A stretch of 44,875 bases of DNA from NCBI GenBank assembly GCA_023433205.1, contig JAEZDS010000199.1, forward strand, positions 1 to 44,875, read 5' to 3'. A model generated the notes under the pieces. The model ran no database searches, was not told the origin of the DNA, and worked only from the letters and a program-made list of their open reading frames with translations. Positions 1 through 8,372 of the stretch are shown in pieces (position 1 is the first letter of the stretch; the number at the start of each line of letters is the position of its first letter). The stretch comes from Bacteroidota bacterium (GTDB taxonomy: Bacteria > Bacteroidota > Bacteroidia > B-17B0 > Aurantibacillaceae). Both the position numbers and the translations under genes were made by a program.

Positions 1-2
1 AA

Positions 3-737
3 GGCCGCACTGAAAAAGACCTCGATACCTTAACGCTTTACGTTATACTAGGCACCATTATCGGCGCCAGACTTGGGCACTGCCTCTTTTATGGCCCCTG
101 GTTTGATGAGTACGACGCTTATGGCAGGGTTATTAATGAAGGATATATTTCCCATCCGCTTAATATCCTAAAAGTATATGAGGGGGGGTTGGCCAGCCAT
201 GGAGGAGCTCTGGGGATAATCACCGCCATAATATTATACTGCCGAAAAACCGGCGAAAGCTGGTTATGGCTCTCTGACAGACTGGTAATAGTTGTGGCCT
301 TTGCAGCCATGTGTATACGATTTGGCAACCTGATGAACAGCGAAATAATCGGAACTGTTACCACTGTACCCTGGGCTTTTATTTTTGTGCAGGAAGACCA
401 TCATCCGCGGCATCCCGCACAACTTTACGAAGCGGTTTTTTGTCTTCTGCTTTTTATTCTTCTTTACAGGCTCTGGAAATACAAAAGAGAGAAGCTGGGT
501 CCGGGTTTTATGCTGGGATTGCTTTGTGTGCTGCTTTTTGTTGAAAGGTTTGTGGTGGAATTTTTTAAAGAGAACCAGGTACCTTTTGAAAATGAACTGG
601 CGCTGAATATGGGCCAGTGGCTAAGTATCCCTTTTGTGATCTTTGGCATCCTGATGATGGTGATCTCATCCAAACTAAAACCGGGTGATTATAAACGTGC
701 CTCGCTTGGCAGAAATGGCAATGTTGCAGAAAACTAA
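3..737 (+). CDS. lgt: Prolipoprotein diacylglyceryl transferase, 5' end missing
   Basis: The reading frame is open from base 3 and enters the window already inside the gene. Lgt transfers a diacylglyceryl group from phosphatidylglycerol to the lipobox cysteine of prolipoproteins at the inner membrane. The family-typical stretch GGLASHGGALG is visible across positions 183-215, preceded by GARLGHCLFY. Further on come RHPAQLYE and ERFVVEFFKENQ, both conserved Lgt features, along with several hydrophobic segments. A TTG at 189 lies in the middle of the conserved motif and is not a start. The gene fits the several lipoproteins encoded in this window, which would be its substrates. Identification is firm; only the N-terminal part is unseen. 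Confidence 0.95.
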   Translation, partial: GRTEKDLDTLTLYVILGTIIGARLGHCLFYGPWFDEYDAYGRVINEGYISHPLNILKVYEGGLASHGGALGIITAIILYCRKTGESWLWLSDRLVIVVAFAAMCIRFGNLMNSEIIGTVTTVPWAFIFVQEDHHPRHPAQLYEAVFCLLLFILLYRLWKYKREKLGPGFMLGLLCVLLFVERFVVEFFKENQVPFENELALNMGQWLSIPFVIFGILMMVISSKLKPGDYKRASLGRNGNVAEN

Positions 738-917
738 GAATGCTCAATTATTTTGTTTTCAGAGGCCCTATGCTTTTACGCTATTAACTGCAAAATGCCC
801 CTCTGAGTGATCTTATTTACTGCGCGCCCCGGCGCACACTCTGCCAAATGCGGCTGTAATACAAAAAATGCAAATACACCCCGTGTCCTGCTATACTGAC
901 ACAAATTCTGGGTATCT

Positions 918-1298
918 TTGGTTTTGTACCTAAACGCAGTGGACTCATCCTACAAAAAACCGGTTCTTACCGGCATCAAAATACCAGCGCTCGTTTTTGC
1001 CGGCATACTTTTATCAGCATTTATGGTGCTGGCTTTGCTGCCTTTTGTTTCTTTTCTCAAAAAACCGGCTGCTTTTTCGGCTACCCAGCAAATGCCAGTT
1101 TCTGACCTTGAAAAAAATGAGAACAGTAATTCAGAAAAGGAAGTGGTTAAAAAAAACCTGAACCCCTTTGTAACAGCAGCAGCCTCAGCACAGGGACTGA
1201 ACGATCGTATCCTGTATCAGCAGGAACATTGTCCTTTCCTGCTCCCCAAAGGATCGTTTGAGATCCAGCTGCCACCTCCCAAACTTCATCTTCTTTAA
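918..1298 (+). CDS. Hypothetical single-pass membrane protein, possibly frameshifted
   Basis: A 126-residue frame opens with TTG at 918. It has one hydrophobic segment (about residues 20-45, IPALVFAGILLSAFMVLALL), then a polar low-complexity tail. No family is recognised. It stops at 1298, but the next frame stays open from 1262 to a TAA at 1400-1402 and reads as a plausible polar tail ending GSFSGVK. One missing base near the CCC or AAA runs at 1278-1283 would join the two into about 161 residues. The gene may therefore be a broken or mis-assembled version of a longer protein. The next gene starts 26 bp beyond the extended stop. The upstream 180 bp (738-917) shows no recognisable feature. 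Existence of the gene is uncertain. Confidence 0.4.
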   Translation: MVLYLNAVDSSYKKPVLTGIKIPALVFAGILLSAFMVLALLPFVSFLKKPAAFSATQQMPVSDLEKNENSNSEKEVVKKNLNPFVTAAASAQGLNDRILYQQEHCPFLLPKGSFEIQLPPPKLHLL

Positions 1299-1427
1299 AA
1301 CCGGCAGCATACTCTGATACAGGAACTGACAGAGAGGATTCAGTCCTGCAGCCTGATGGCTGTTTTGAACGGTCACAAGGCAGCTTTAGCGGGGTAAAAT
1401 AAATTAAAAAATTCTGGAAAACGTTTA

Positions 1428-2027
1428 ATGAGCACAATCAAAAGAAGGCACGTCCTCAACCGTTATTACAAGATCACCAGGTTCTATGAATTCCTGCGTG
1501 CGGCCGCAATCAAAGGCGGGGCCACGTTAAGCGCCTGCGTTCTTATATTTCTGATCGTAGATTACAAATTCCTTGACACAGGCGCGCTTTTTCAGTCGCT
1601 GGTGAACAACTATTCAACCTCGCACATCTTAACTGTTTTTTTTGTTTCAGAAACGGTACTTGGACTTATTCCACCCGAAATTTTTATTGGCTGGAGCGCA
1701 AAGATGAGTCAGCCCTGGCTTTATCTGTTTATTCTTGCCAGCTTGTCGTACCTGGGCGGAGTACTGGCCTATATCATTGGTATTTACATCTATAGAATAC
1801 CATCGGTAAAAACCTATATGAACAACAAGGTAAGCCGGCACATAGCAAATCTCAGAAAGTGGGGAGGCGTATTTGTGGTGATAGGTGCGCTTCTGCCACT
1901 GCCGCATTCAATTGTTAGTTTAACCTGCGGAATGATCCAGTACAGTTTCAGGAACTACCTGCTCTGGGCACTTTTCAGATACCTCCGTTTTGTTATTTAC
2001 GGTTTGCTGATCTTTAGCGTGATCTGA
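1428..2027 (+). CDS. VTT-domain (DedA/SNARE-associated-like) membrane protein
   Basis: This 199-residue integral membrane protein begins at ATG 1428 with a basic N-terminus followed by about four to five hydrophobic segments. A glycine/proline-containing re-entrant-like region (GALLPLPHSIVSLTCGM, about residues 153-170) resembles the signature of the VTT/DedA superfamily (YqaA, TVP38, DedA). Members are implicated in lipid scrambling or proton-dependent membrane homeostasis, but the substrate here cannot be told from sequence. The protein is somewhat short for DedA and closer to YqaA-type proteins. The gene is convergent with purA, with a small hairpin between them. Family assignment is moderately firm; function is inferred only at superfamily level. 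Confidence 0.65.
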   Translation: MSTIKRRHVLNRYYKITRFYEFLRAAAIKGGATLSACVLIFLIVDYKFLDTGALFQSLVNNYSTSHILTVFFVSETVLGLIPPEIFIGWSAKMSQPWLYLFILASLSYLGGVLAYIIGIYIYRIPSVKTYMNNKVSRHIANLRKWGGVFVVIGALLPLPHSIVSLTCGMIQYSFRNYLLWALFRYLRFVIYGLLIFSVI

Positions 2028-2087
2028 AATACAAACATTTTCCCGCTCACCATTCCGACTCTACTTTCAGGCACAGCTAAACACTAG

Positions 2088-2108
2088 GGTTCAAGGAAGA
2101 ACCTTTTT
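2088..2108 (+). terminator. Possible intrinsic terminator of the VTT gene
   Basis: A short stem (GGTTC at 2088-2092, GAACC at 2099-2103, 6-nt loop) is followed by five T residues. It abuts the purA stop codon on the other strand. The stem is only 5 bp, so this is a weak call. Confidence 0.4.
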
Positions 2109-2109
2109 A

Positions 2110-3378
2110 TTACATTCTGATAGTCTGCTTCCTGTCTGGCCCCACTGAAACGATGGATATCCTGCATTCCACCGCTTTTTCAATATAGGCGATATAATCA
2201 TTCAAAGCTGAAGGGATCTTGGATTTGTCATCAATTGCCGTAAGGTCAACATTCCATCCTCTAAGTTTGGTGGTAATTGGCTTCAGGTAATTGGGATCGA
2301 TGTTATAAGGCAGGTAGTCAATTTTTTTACCCTGGTATTCGTAATGGGTACACACCTCAATCTCGTCGAATATACTCAGTACATCGGCCTTCATCATCAT
2401 CAATTCGGTTACGCCGTTCACCATTACCGCGTACTTTAATGCCGGGATATCAAGCCAGCCTGTACGCCGTGGTCTGCCGGTAGTGCTTCCGAACTCCTTA
2501 CCTTCCCTGCGAATTTTCTCTCCGGTCTCATCTTCAAGTTCTGTGGGAAACGGACCGCTACCAACACGGGTACAATACGCTTTAAAAATTCCGATCACAT
2601 TCTGAATTCTGTTAGGAGCTATACCCAGTCCGTTGCAGGCACCCGCACAAATGGTATTGCTGCTGGTTACAAACGGATAAGAACCAAAATCAATGTCCAG
2701 CAGACTGCCCTGAGCGCCTTCTGCCAGAACTTTTTTCCCCTCTTTCATTGCCACGTTCAGGTAATGTTCACTTTCTATAAGTTGCAGGCCTCTTAATGTT
2801 TCGATGCCCTCAAACCAGGCAGGCTCCAGCTCCTGCAAATTATAGTCATAGTTGTGAAAAGAGAGCAGCTGTTTGTGTTTTTCAACCAGCGCCTCATACT
2901 TCTCTTTAAATTCAGCGGTTTCAATATCACCAACCCTCAGGCCGTTGCGGCCGGTCTTATCCATGTAGGTTGGACCGATACCTTTAAGCGTAGAACCGAT
3001 CTTGTTTTTTCCTTTAGAAGCTTCGCTTGCGGCATCCAGCAGGCGGTGTGTAGGCAAAATAAGATGCGCACGTTTGCTGATCAGCAATTTAGCTTTTACG
3101 TCAACCCCAAGTTTTACAAGGGCCTCTATTTCCTTTTTAAAAATTACCGGATCGATCACAACACCATTCCCTACAATATTGATAGCGGAAGGATGAAATA
3201 TCCCACTTGGAATAGTGTGCAGCACGTGTTTCATGCCGTTAAACTCAAGGGTGTGACCTGCATTTGGCCCACCCTGGAACCTGGCAATAATATCGTAGGA
3301 AGGGGTTAGTACATCTACTATCTTGCCCTTACCTTCGTCGCCCCATTGCAGGCCCAGCAATACATCCGCTTTGCTCAT
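2110..3378 (-). CDS. purA: Adenylosuccinate synthetase
   Basis: PurA converts IMP, aspartate and GTP to adenylosuccinate, the first committed step of AMP synthesis. The 422-residue protein begins MSKADVLLGLQWGDEGKGK; the GDEGKGK phosphate-binding loop is residues 13-19 and the catalytic-histidine motif NAGHT places His at 42. The sequence GSTTGRPRRTGWLD and the C-terminal SVGPDRKQTI are typical of the family. An in-frame TTG at 3399 would add seven residues, but it lies inside the predicted -7 promoter box, so ATG 3378 is chosen. Length and motifs are normal. The gene is transcribed alone, divergently from cmk. Confidence 0.97.
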   Translation of the reverse strand: MSKADVLLGLQWGDEGKGKIVDVLTPSYDIIARFQGGPNAGHTLEFNGMKHVLHTIPSGIFHPSAINIVGNGVVIDPVIFKKEIEALVKLGVDVKAKLLISKRAHLILPTHRLLDAASEASKGKNKIGSTLKGIGPTYMDKTGRNGLRVGDIETAEFKEKYEALVEKHKQLLSFHNYDYNLQELEPAWFEGIETLRGLQLIESEHYLNVAMKEGKKVLAEGAQGSLLDIDFGSYPFVTSSNTICAGACNGLGIAPNRIQNVIGIFKAYCTRVGSGPFPTELEDETGEKIRREGKEFGSTTGRPRRTGWLDIPALKYAVMVNGVTELMMMKADVLSIFDEIEVCTHYEYQGKKIDYLPYNIDPNYLKPITTKLRGWNVDLTAIDDKSKIPSALNDYIAYIEKAVECRISIVSVGPDRKQTIRM

Positions 3379-3396
3379 CTCGAAAAAATCAAAGGG

Positions 3397-3431
3397 CAAA
3401 TTTAACCAAATGCCAGTATTAAAGGCTCAAA
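3397..3431 (-). promoter_or_regulatory. Bacteroidota-type promoter of purA
   Basis: On the minus strand, TTTG (3431-3428) is followed, 23 nt later, by TAAATTTG (3404-3397), an exact TAnnTTTG -7 box. Transcription would start near 3391, giving a short leader before ATG 3378. This decides the purA start. Confidence 0.65.
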
Positions 3432-3580
3432 TTCATAACTTTTTGAAAATTGAGGCTTTCACGGCTGTGAACAGATTGCAAAGCAGTAAAGCGTGCGGCG
3501 ACCACAAAAATTTATGACCCTCAGGCAAATGAAGAATCACTTCACAGTACAGCCACAGGATTTTTGTAAATTTAAGGCCT

Positions 3581-4297
3581 GTGCAAAAGATCACTATAGC
3601 CATAGACGGCTTCAGCAGCTGCGGAAAAAGCACACTCGCGCGCGCACTTGCACAAAAGCTGGGTTACAAATACATTGACACCGGCGCCATGTACCGCGCT
3701 GTAACCTGGTACGCACTTGAAAAAGGCTACATTGACGAAGACTACAAAATAAACGAGGAAGCGCTGTTGCGTGACCTTCCGGAACTCGACATCCGTTTTA
3801 CCCTCAACGAATCTACTCACAACAGCGACATTTGCGTTAACAGTGAAAATATTGAACGCGAGATCCGTACAATGCGGGTAAGTAATGCAGTAAGTAAAAT
3901 AAGCGCCATAAAAGAAGTACGTAAAACAATGGTGGCTATTCAGCGCAAAATGGGCAGGAAAAAAGGCGTTGTTCTTGACGGCAGGGATATTGGGACCCAT
4001 GTTTTTCCGCATGCCGAACTAAAACTTTTTATGACCGCCGATCCGGAAGTGCGGGCCAAACGCAGGCTTGACGAATTCAGCAGTAAAGGACAGTATTTTG
4101 AACTTGCCGAGATCCTTGAAAGTCTGACCAACCGCGACCAGGAAGACATAAACCGAAAAGAAAGTCCACTCATCAAAGCCAACGATGCCATCGTACTCGA
4201 CAACAGCGACATTAATAAGGAGGAGCAGCTGGAGTTTGTGCTAAAGCTGATAGAGGACCTGCAGCTGATCAAAAAAGAAGAGAACGCACATTCGTGA
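3581..4297 (+). CDS. cmk: Cytidylate kinase
   Basis: Cmk phosphorylates CMP and dCMP with ATP in pyrimidine nucleotide salvage and synthesis. The 238-residue protein starts with GTG at 3581. It carries the P-loop GFSSCGKST (residues 10-18), then DTGAMYRAVT, the CMP-binding DGRDIGT and a lid region with multiple Arg. These are diagnostic of Cmk rather than Tmk or Adk. The insertion of about 40 residues in the NMP-bind region is usual for bacterial Cmk. The gene is divergent from purA with a shared roughly 200-bp intergenic region; no clear promoter with both boxes was found for cmk. Confidence 0.95.
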   Translation: MQKITIAIDGFSSCGKSTLARALAQKLGYKYIDTGAMYRAVTWYALEKGYIDEDYKINEEALLRDLPELDIRFTLNESTHNSDICVNSENIEREIRTMRVSNAVSKISAIKEVRKTMVAIQRKMGRKKGVVLDGRDIGTHVFPHAELKLFMTADPEVRAKRRLDEFSSKGQYFELAEILESLTNRDQEDINRKESPLIKANDAIVLDNSDINKEEQLEFVLKLIEDLQLIKKEENAHS

Positions 4298-4335
4298 GTG
4301 AGTTCTGGCGGCAAAAAGCCAACGAGAGCTGGCAA

Positions 4336-4343
4336 TAAGTTTG
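4336..4343 (+). promoter_or_regulatory. -7 box upstream of the T9SS protein gene
   Basis: TAAGTTTG at 4336-4343 is an exact TAnnTTTG match 24 nt before ATG 4367. No convincing TTG box lies at the expected distance, so this is a partial promoter call. Confidence 0.4.
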
Positions 4344-4366
4344 TAACTTCGTTTAAAATGCCACCC

Positions 4367-5203
4367 ATGAAAAAAAATCGTTTCTTTTTATTCCTGCTTA
4401 TTCCCCTTTTTGTGCACTCGCAGCATTTCACTAATGCTTCCGTGTTTGACTACGAAGTGGGAGATACCATTGTCACAAGTTTCTGGCATTACATCCAGGG
4501 CTCCGGCCTCAACGGACCACCAACGTACCATTATAAGGTTTTCACACAAAAAAACAATTCTCCCAACAATGACACCATCTTCTATCAGATTAAAGAAACC
4601 CGTTACACTCCTCCGGCCTCAATGAATGACCAGGCAATTGTGCGTGATACTGTCTTGAGCTTTTACGTAACCAATTTAACAGACACAGTAATCAATAATT
4701 TACAGACCACCTCGTCCTGCCAAACGTTTACCGATTCAATCACCCAGGGCTATTGTAACTTGTTCACCTATACGAAACAATCGCTTGGAAGTTTTTCCTG
4801 CACCTCCTCTATCAGCCACACCGTAATTGAAGGCGTCGGCACATTTTTCCAACAATCCGCTGGTCATTCAAATCCTCCCGGAGTTAGCTTTAGTTCGCAG
4901 TTTGTGTCCGCCAGCAAGGTTGGTAAAAATTGCGGGGTGGTAGGTAGTATTCCAACGGGTCTCAGAACTTATTCCACACACAGGTTCTCTCTTTTCCCTA
5001 ACCCGAACAATGGTGAATTTTATATTGAGGTGCCCACAACCTCTGTGCTCAGGATCAGCAACTGTGATGGAAAGATCATTGATTGCCGTATGCTTGAAAA
5101 AGGAAATCAGAAAGTGATACTAAATGAAGCGCCGGGAATCTATTTCCTCCAGCTGAACTCAGAACAAGTGTTGTTTAATCAAAAACTTGTTATTTCGAGG
5201 TGA
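4367..5203 (+). CDS. Secreted protein with T9SS type A sorting domain
   Basis: The 278-residue protein starts at ATG 4367 with a clear signal peptide (MKKNRFFLFLLIPLFVHSQ). The frame extends upstream to 4298, but the signal peptide and the promoter box at 4336 favour 4367. The last 75 or so residues form a Por-secretion/T9SS type A sorting domain: FSLFPNPNNGEFYIE near the start, then APGIYFLQL and a terminal KLVISR. The central part has several cysteines and no recognisable catalytic domain. The protein would be exported by Sec, then carried across the outer membrane by the T9SS and anchored or released. Its specific role is unknown. Confidence 0.85.
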   Translation: MKKNRFFLFLLIPLFVHSQHFTNASVFDYEVGDTIVTSFWHYIQGSGLNGPPTYHYKVFTQKNNSPNNDTIFYQIKETRYTPPASMNDQAIVRDTVLSFYVTNLTDTVINNLQTTSSCQTFTDSITQGYCNLFTYTKQSLGSFSCTSSISHTVIEGVGTFFQQSAGHSNPPGVSFSSQFVSASKVGKNCGVVGSIPTGLRTYSTHRFSLFPNPNNGEFYIEVPTTSVLRISNCDGKIIDCRMLEKGNQKVILNEAPGIYFLQLNSEQVLFNQKLVISR

Positions 5204-5291
5204 AAAGTTGATGGCTGCGCTAAGCATGCAATTGAATGTCACAAAAAAACTATCCTGAAACCACCAGGTCTGCTGTAATAAAGTACCACAG

Positions 5292-5735
5292 ATGAAACAC
5301 TTTTTTAAGGAGTTGTTTGAATACAACAATCACATGAACCAAAAACTCTGGCATGCATTTTATGCCGGCGCTGACATGACTTCTGAGAAGGCGGTGCTGC
5401 TTTACAATCACATTATAAATGCCCACCAGATCTGGAACCGTAGAATAGAAGGGAAGAGCATGGCTGCCGGAGTATGGGAGCTCCATGCTTTGCAGGACTT
5501 AAAAAGGATTGACGAAGAAAATTTTGAGAATTCATTGCAGATTCTACATCGCTCAGAACTGGACCAAAACGTCAACTACCAAAACAGCAAAGGTCAGGCA
5601 TTTAGCAAAATGGTCAGGGACATCTTTTTTCACGTTATTAATCATTCAACCTATCACCGGGGACAAATTGCTTCTGAAATGAAGCAGCATGGCGTTGAGC
5701 CGCTGAGCACTGACTACATTTTTTTTAAACAATAA
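5292..5735 (+). CDS. DinB-family protein (putative metal-dependent four-helix protein)
   Basis: This 147-residue helical protein has the three-histidine arrangement of the DinB/YfiT superfamily: HIINAHQIW around residues 38-46 and HVINHSTYHRGQI around residues 114-126. Such proteins are divalent-metal-binding, often thiol-transferase-like or DNA-damage-inducible, but most members have no known substrate. It starts at ATG 5292 and sits alone between the T9SS protein gene and dapD. Family membership is clear; a biochemical role cannot be assigned. Confidence 0.8.
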   Translation: MKHFFKELFEYNNHMNQKLWHAFYAGADMTSEKAVLLYNHIINAHQIWNRRIEGKSMAAGVWELHALQDLKRIDEENFENSLQILHRSELDQNVNYQNSKGQAFSKMVRDIFFHVINHSTYHRGQIASEMKQHGVEPLSTDYIFFKQ

Positions 5736-5797
5736 GGCGCGTTTCTAACCAAGCAGCAACAACCTCGCAATCCGGATCTAATAAACGACTTAAATCT

Positions 5798-6604
5798 TTA
5801 CACCGCCACATTATGCTCCCTCAGCGCATCATTGAGTGAAGTCTTAAGGTCAGTGCTGGCTTTTCGTGTACCGATGATCAGCGCGCAGGGAACCTGAAAT
5901 TCTCCCGCTGGAAATTTTTTGGTGTAACTGCCGGGGATAACAACGCTGCGTTCAGGCACGTACCCTTTTGTTTCTACCGGCTTTTCACCTGTCACATCAA
6001 TGATCTTTGTTGATTGTGTTAGTACCACGTTGGCGCCCAGAACAGCCTGTTTCCCTACACGCACACCTTCCACCACAATACAACGAGACCCAATAAAACA
6101 ATCGTCTTCAATTATAACCGGGGCGGCCTGAACCGGCTCGAGTACGCCGCCAATTCCCACCCCGCCGCTCAGGTGAACATTTTGGCCGATCTGCGCACAG
6201 CTGCCAACCGTGGCCCAGGTATCTACCATTGTTCCGCTGTCTACATAAGCGCCGATATTCACATAACTTGGCATCATTATCACGCCTGAGGCCAGAAAAG
6301 CACCATAACGGGCCACAGCGTGAGGCACCACACGCACACCAAGCGCCGCGTAGTTTTCTTTAAGGGCCATTTTATCGTGGAACTCAAGCGGACCAACCTC
6401 AAATGTTTCCATTTTTCTGGTAGGAAAATACAGGATCACCGCCTTTTTTACCCAGTCATTCACTTTCCAGCCATCACCTGAAGGTTCTGCCACTCTCAGT
6501 TTACCTTTATCAAGCTGCTCAATAACTTCATTGATAGTTTCAATCGTCTGTTTGTCTTTCAGTAACTCCCTGTTCTCCCAGGCGGCCTCAATTGTCTTCT
6601 GCAT
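5798..6604 (-). CDS. dapD: 2,3,4,5-tetrahydropyridine-2,6-dicarboxylate N-succinyltransferase
   Basis: DapD succinylates tetrahydrodipicolinate in the succinylase branch of lysine and meso-diaminopimelate synthesis. The 268-residue length matches the proteobacterial-type enzyme. An N-terminal helical domain (about 1-95, containing DGWKVNDWVKKAVILYF) precedes a left-handed beta-helix of hexapeptide repeats (about 100-230) with GAYVDSGTMVDTWATVGSCA and GGVLEPVQAAPVIIEDDCFIG, both DapD signatures. It starts at ATG 6604 and is transcribed away from nfo. The assignment is firm. Confidence 0.96.
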   Translation of the reverse strand: MQKTIEAAWENRELLKDKQTIETINEVIEQLDKGKLRVAEPSGDGWKVNDWVKKAVILYFPTRKMETFEVGPLEFHDKMALKENYAALGVRVVPHAVARYGAFLASGVIMMPSYVNIGAYVDSGTMVDTWATVGSCAQIGQNVHLSGGVGIGGVLEPVQAAPVIIEDDCFIGSRCIVVEGVRVGKQAVLGANVVLTQSTKIIDVTGEKPVETKGYVPERSVVIPGSYTKKFPAGEFQVPCALIIGTRKASTDLKTSLNDALREHNVAV

Positions 6605-6631
6605 AAAATGGCGTATTTAATAAAACAGCGG

Positions 6632-6639
6632 CAAAGATA
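6632..6639 (-). promoter_or_regulatory. -7 box upstream of dapD
   Basis: On the minus strand TATCTTTG at 6639-6632 is an exact TAnnTTTG match, 27 nt before the dapD ATG. A matching TTG box was not found at the usual distance. Confidence 0.5.
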
Positions 6640-6710
6640 CATTTATCCCCTAATTTCACCGGAATCTGCTGGCATGAAATTATAATATACCTACCTGAAC
6701 AATCCTGTAT

Positions 6711-7568
6711 ATGCTTTTAGGAGCTCATGTATCTATAGCAGGCGGTTATGTTAACGCCCTTGCCGAGGCCAAAAGACTGGGCATAAATGCCATTCAGATC
6801 TTCACAAAAAATCAGCGTTTCTGGCAGGAAAAAGAAGTTAGCACGGAAGAGGCCGCTCTCTTCCGAAAAGAAATGCCTCTACATGGTGTTAAGCAGGCAT
6901 TTTCGCATAGCATCTACCTTATCAGTCTTGGTTCGGCCAACGAAGAAATAGTTGAAAAATCGTTGCTTTCCCTTGCAATGGAGCTTGAGCGCTGCAGGGC
7001 TTTAGGGCTTACTCACACAGTTTTGCATCCCGGAACGGCCGGGGCTTACACAGAATCGCAGGCAATAATGCGTATTGGTGATAACATTAAAAGAGTGCTG
7101 GCAGCCACCAAAAAAAATACGGTAAAAATACTGCTGGAAAATACGGCAGGTCAGGGCTCGAGTGTGGGGGGAAATATTGAGAATATAGGCGCGCTCATAG
7201 ATTACATTAACTCTCCGAGAATGGGGATGTGTATGGACACATGTCATGCATTTGCAGCTGGATATGATCTGCGTGAAAAAAAACACATAAACAATTTTTT
7301 TAAGCTGATCGATAAAAGGATAGGCCTGGATAAACTACTCTGCTTCCACCTCAACGATTCAAAAGGCGCGCTGGGAAGCAAGCTCGACCGGCATGCGCAC
7401 ATTGGAGAAGGTCTGCTGGGACTGGAGATCTTCCGCTTCATCGTAAAAACCTTTCCACACATACCCAAGGTGCTTGAAACAAACAAGGAGAACGACGCTG
7501 ACATAAAAAATCTGACTTTGCTGCGGAGTTTTCAGGAAAAGAAAAACGGTGATCGGACAGTTTTATAG
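6711..7568 (+). CDS. nfo: Deoxyribonuclease IV (AP endonuclease, endonuclease IV)
   Basis: The protein cleaves DNA 5' of abasic sites in base-excision repair using three zinc ions. The 285-residue sequence begins MLLGAHVSIAGG, a family signature. The metal ligands are all visible in order: His in SHSIYL, His in TVLHPGT, Glu in LLENTAGQG, Asp and His in MCMDTCHAFAAGYD, His in CFHLNDSKG, Asp/His in LDRHAHIGEG and Glu in VLETNKE. It starts at ATG 6711. It is divergent from dapD with about 106 bp between them and no partner gene downstream. Confidence 0.96.
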   Translation: MLLGAHVSIAGGYVNALAEAKRLGINAIQIFTKNQRFWQEKEVSTEEAALFRKEMPLHGVKQAFSHSIYLISLGSANEEIVEKSLLSLAMELERCRALGLTHTVLHPGTAGAYTESQAIMRIGDNIKRVLAATKKNTVKILLENTAGQGSSVGGNIENIGALIDYINSPRMGMCMDTCHAFAAGYDLREKKHINNFFKLIDKRIGLDKLLCFHLNDSKGALGSKLDRHAHIGEGLLGLEIFRFIVKTFPHIPKVLETNKENDADIKNLTLLRSFQEKKNGDRTVL

Positions 7569-7673
7569 AGATTGCCATAACTAACCACAATAGTAGGATA
7601 GGACACTTAGCAGGTCACATAGTTTCTTGTCTGTTTTGTCGCAAAACCAGGAAATTTACGTTATACCAGATTC

Positions 7674-8204
7674 CTATTGCTCACCGAAACTGCTCCGCAC
7701 CATTTTTATTTTTTCTTCCAGCACTTTCCGTTTTTCATCAAAAGCCTGCTGCAGCGAAATCCTGTCGAGCTTAAAGTGCAGATCAAGCAGATCAAGCTTC
7801 ACCTTGAACTTCTCTATCTCGAAATTCAATTTATCAGAAAATGCGCCAAGTGTTTTTTCTTTTTTCACTGTAGCCAGAACCTGGGCCAGTGAGGCATGAA
7901 TTTTTTCCTGCTGGGTTTCAAATACCTCTCTGGATTCCGCAATACCAAGCGTTAGCTGCACTCTTAATAATTCGAGAGCATTCAAAACAGCTCTGATATC
8001 TGCAGCCTGTCCCGATCGCTGCAGGGCCATTTCTGCTTCCTGCACCGCGCGATATAGCTGCTTTTTCAGATCTTCAAAGGTATCCATCACTTCTGCTTTA
8101 CCAAGTTTGGTCTGCACCTGCAAAAGATCCACCTCGGCAGCAGTCTTTTCAAGCTCTTCAGCCACTCTGGCTGCGACCTCTTTATAGTTGTCACTTTTAT
8201 TCAT
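7674..8204 (-). CDS. Uncharacterised coiled-coil protein
   Basis: A 176-residue, strongly charged, almost entirely helical protein with heptad-like spacing of Leu/Val (for example EELEKTAAEVDLLQVQTKLG and DKLNFEIEKFKVKLDLLDLH). It has no signal peptide, membrane segment or cysteine. Two similar halves (AEVDLLQVQTKLGKAEVMDTFEDLKKQL and KFKVKLDLLDLHFKLDRISLQQAF region) suggest an internal repeat of a long helical hairpin. I recognise no family with confidence. It is divergent from the UspA gene, so it may belong to the same stress response, but that is inference from position only. Confidence 0.75.
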   Translation of the reverse strand: MNKSDNYKEVAARVAEELEKTAAEVDLLQVQTKLGKAEVMDTFEDLKKQLYRAVQEAEMALQRSGQAADIRAVLNALELLRVQLTLGIAESREVFETQQEKIHASLAQVLATVKKEKTLGAFSDKLNFEIEKFKVKLDLLDLHFKLDRISLQQAFDEKRKVLEEKIKMVRSSFGEQ

Positions 8205-8220
8205 TTTAGGTATTTTTATT

Positions 8221-8247
8221 CAAAGATATTCCTGCCGGATGGCACAA
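8221..8247 (-). promoter_or_regulatory. Likely promoter of the coiled-coil gene
   Basis: On the minus strand TTG (8247-8245) is followed by TATCTTTG (8228-8221), an exact -7 box, with a 16-nt spacer that is one short of the usual range. Predicted start is near 8215, about 11 nt before ATG 8204. Confidence 0.5.
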
Positions 8248-8372
8248 GTAAAACAGCATGTCATAAAGGTTTATGATTCTTGTCACCTTCAGCGGTATAT
8301 AAATTGCGTTAAAAGTCACCGAAGACTAATTTAGATCAGCATTGATCTCCGTTCACTTAACTAATATTGCAC

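Noticed and set aside
1147..1437. 96-residue minus-strand frame
   Set aside because: Overlaps the small membrane protein and the start of the VTT gene; no coding features.
2854..3309. 151-residue plus-strand frame opposite purA
   Set aside because: Lies wholly within purA on the other strand; codon pattern and motifs support purA only.
3567..3574. TAAATTTA before cmk as a -7 box
   Set aside because: Last base differs from TAnnTTTG, there is no TTG at the right distance, and it sits too close to the GTG start.
8239..8256. TGGCAC at the UspA/coiled-coil intergenic region as a sigma-54 promoter
   Set aside because: No GC dinucleotide at the -12 position; spacing fails.
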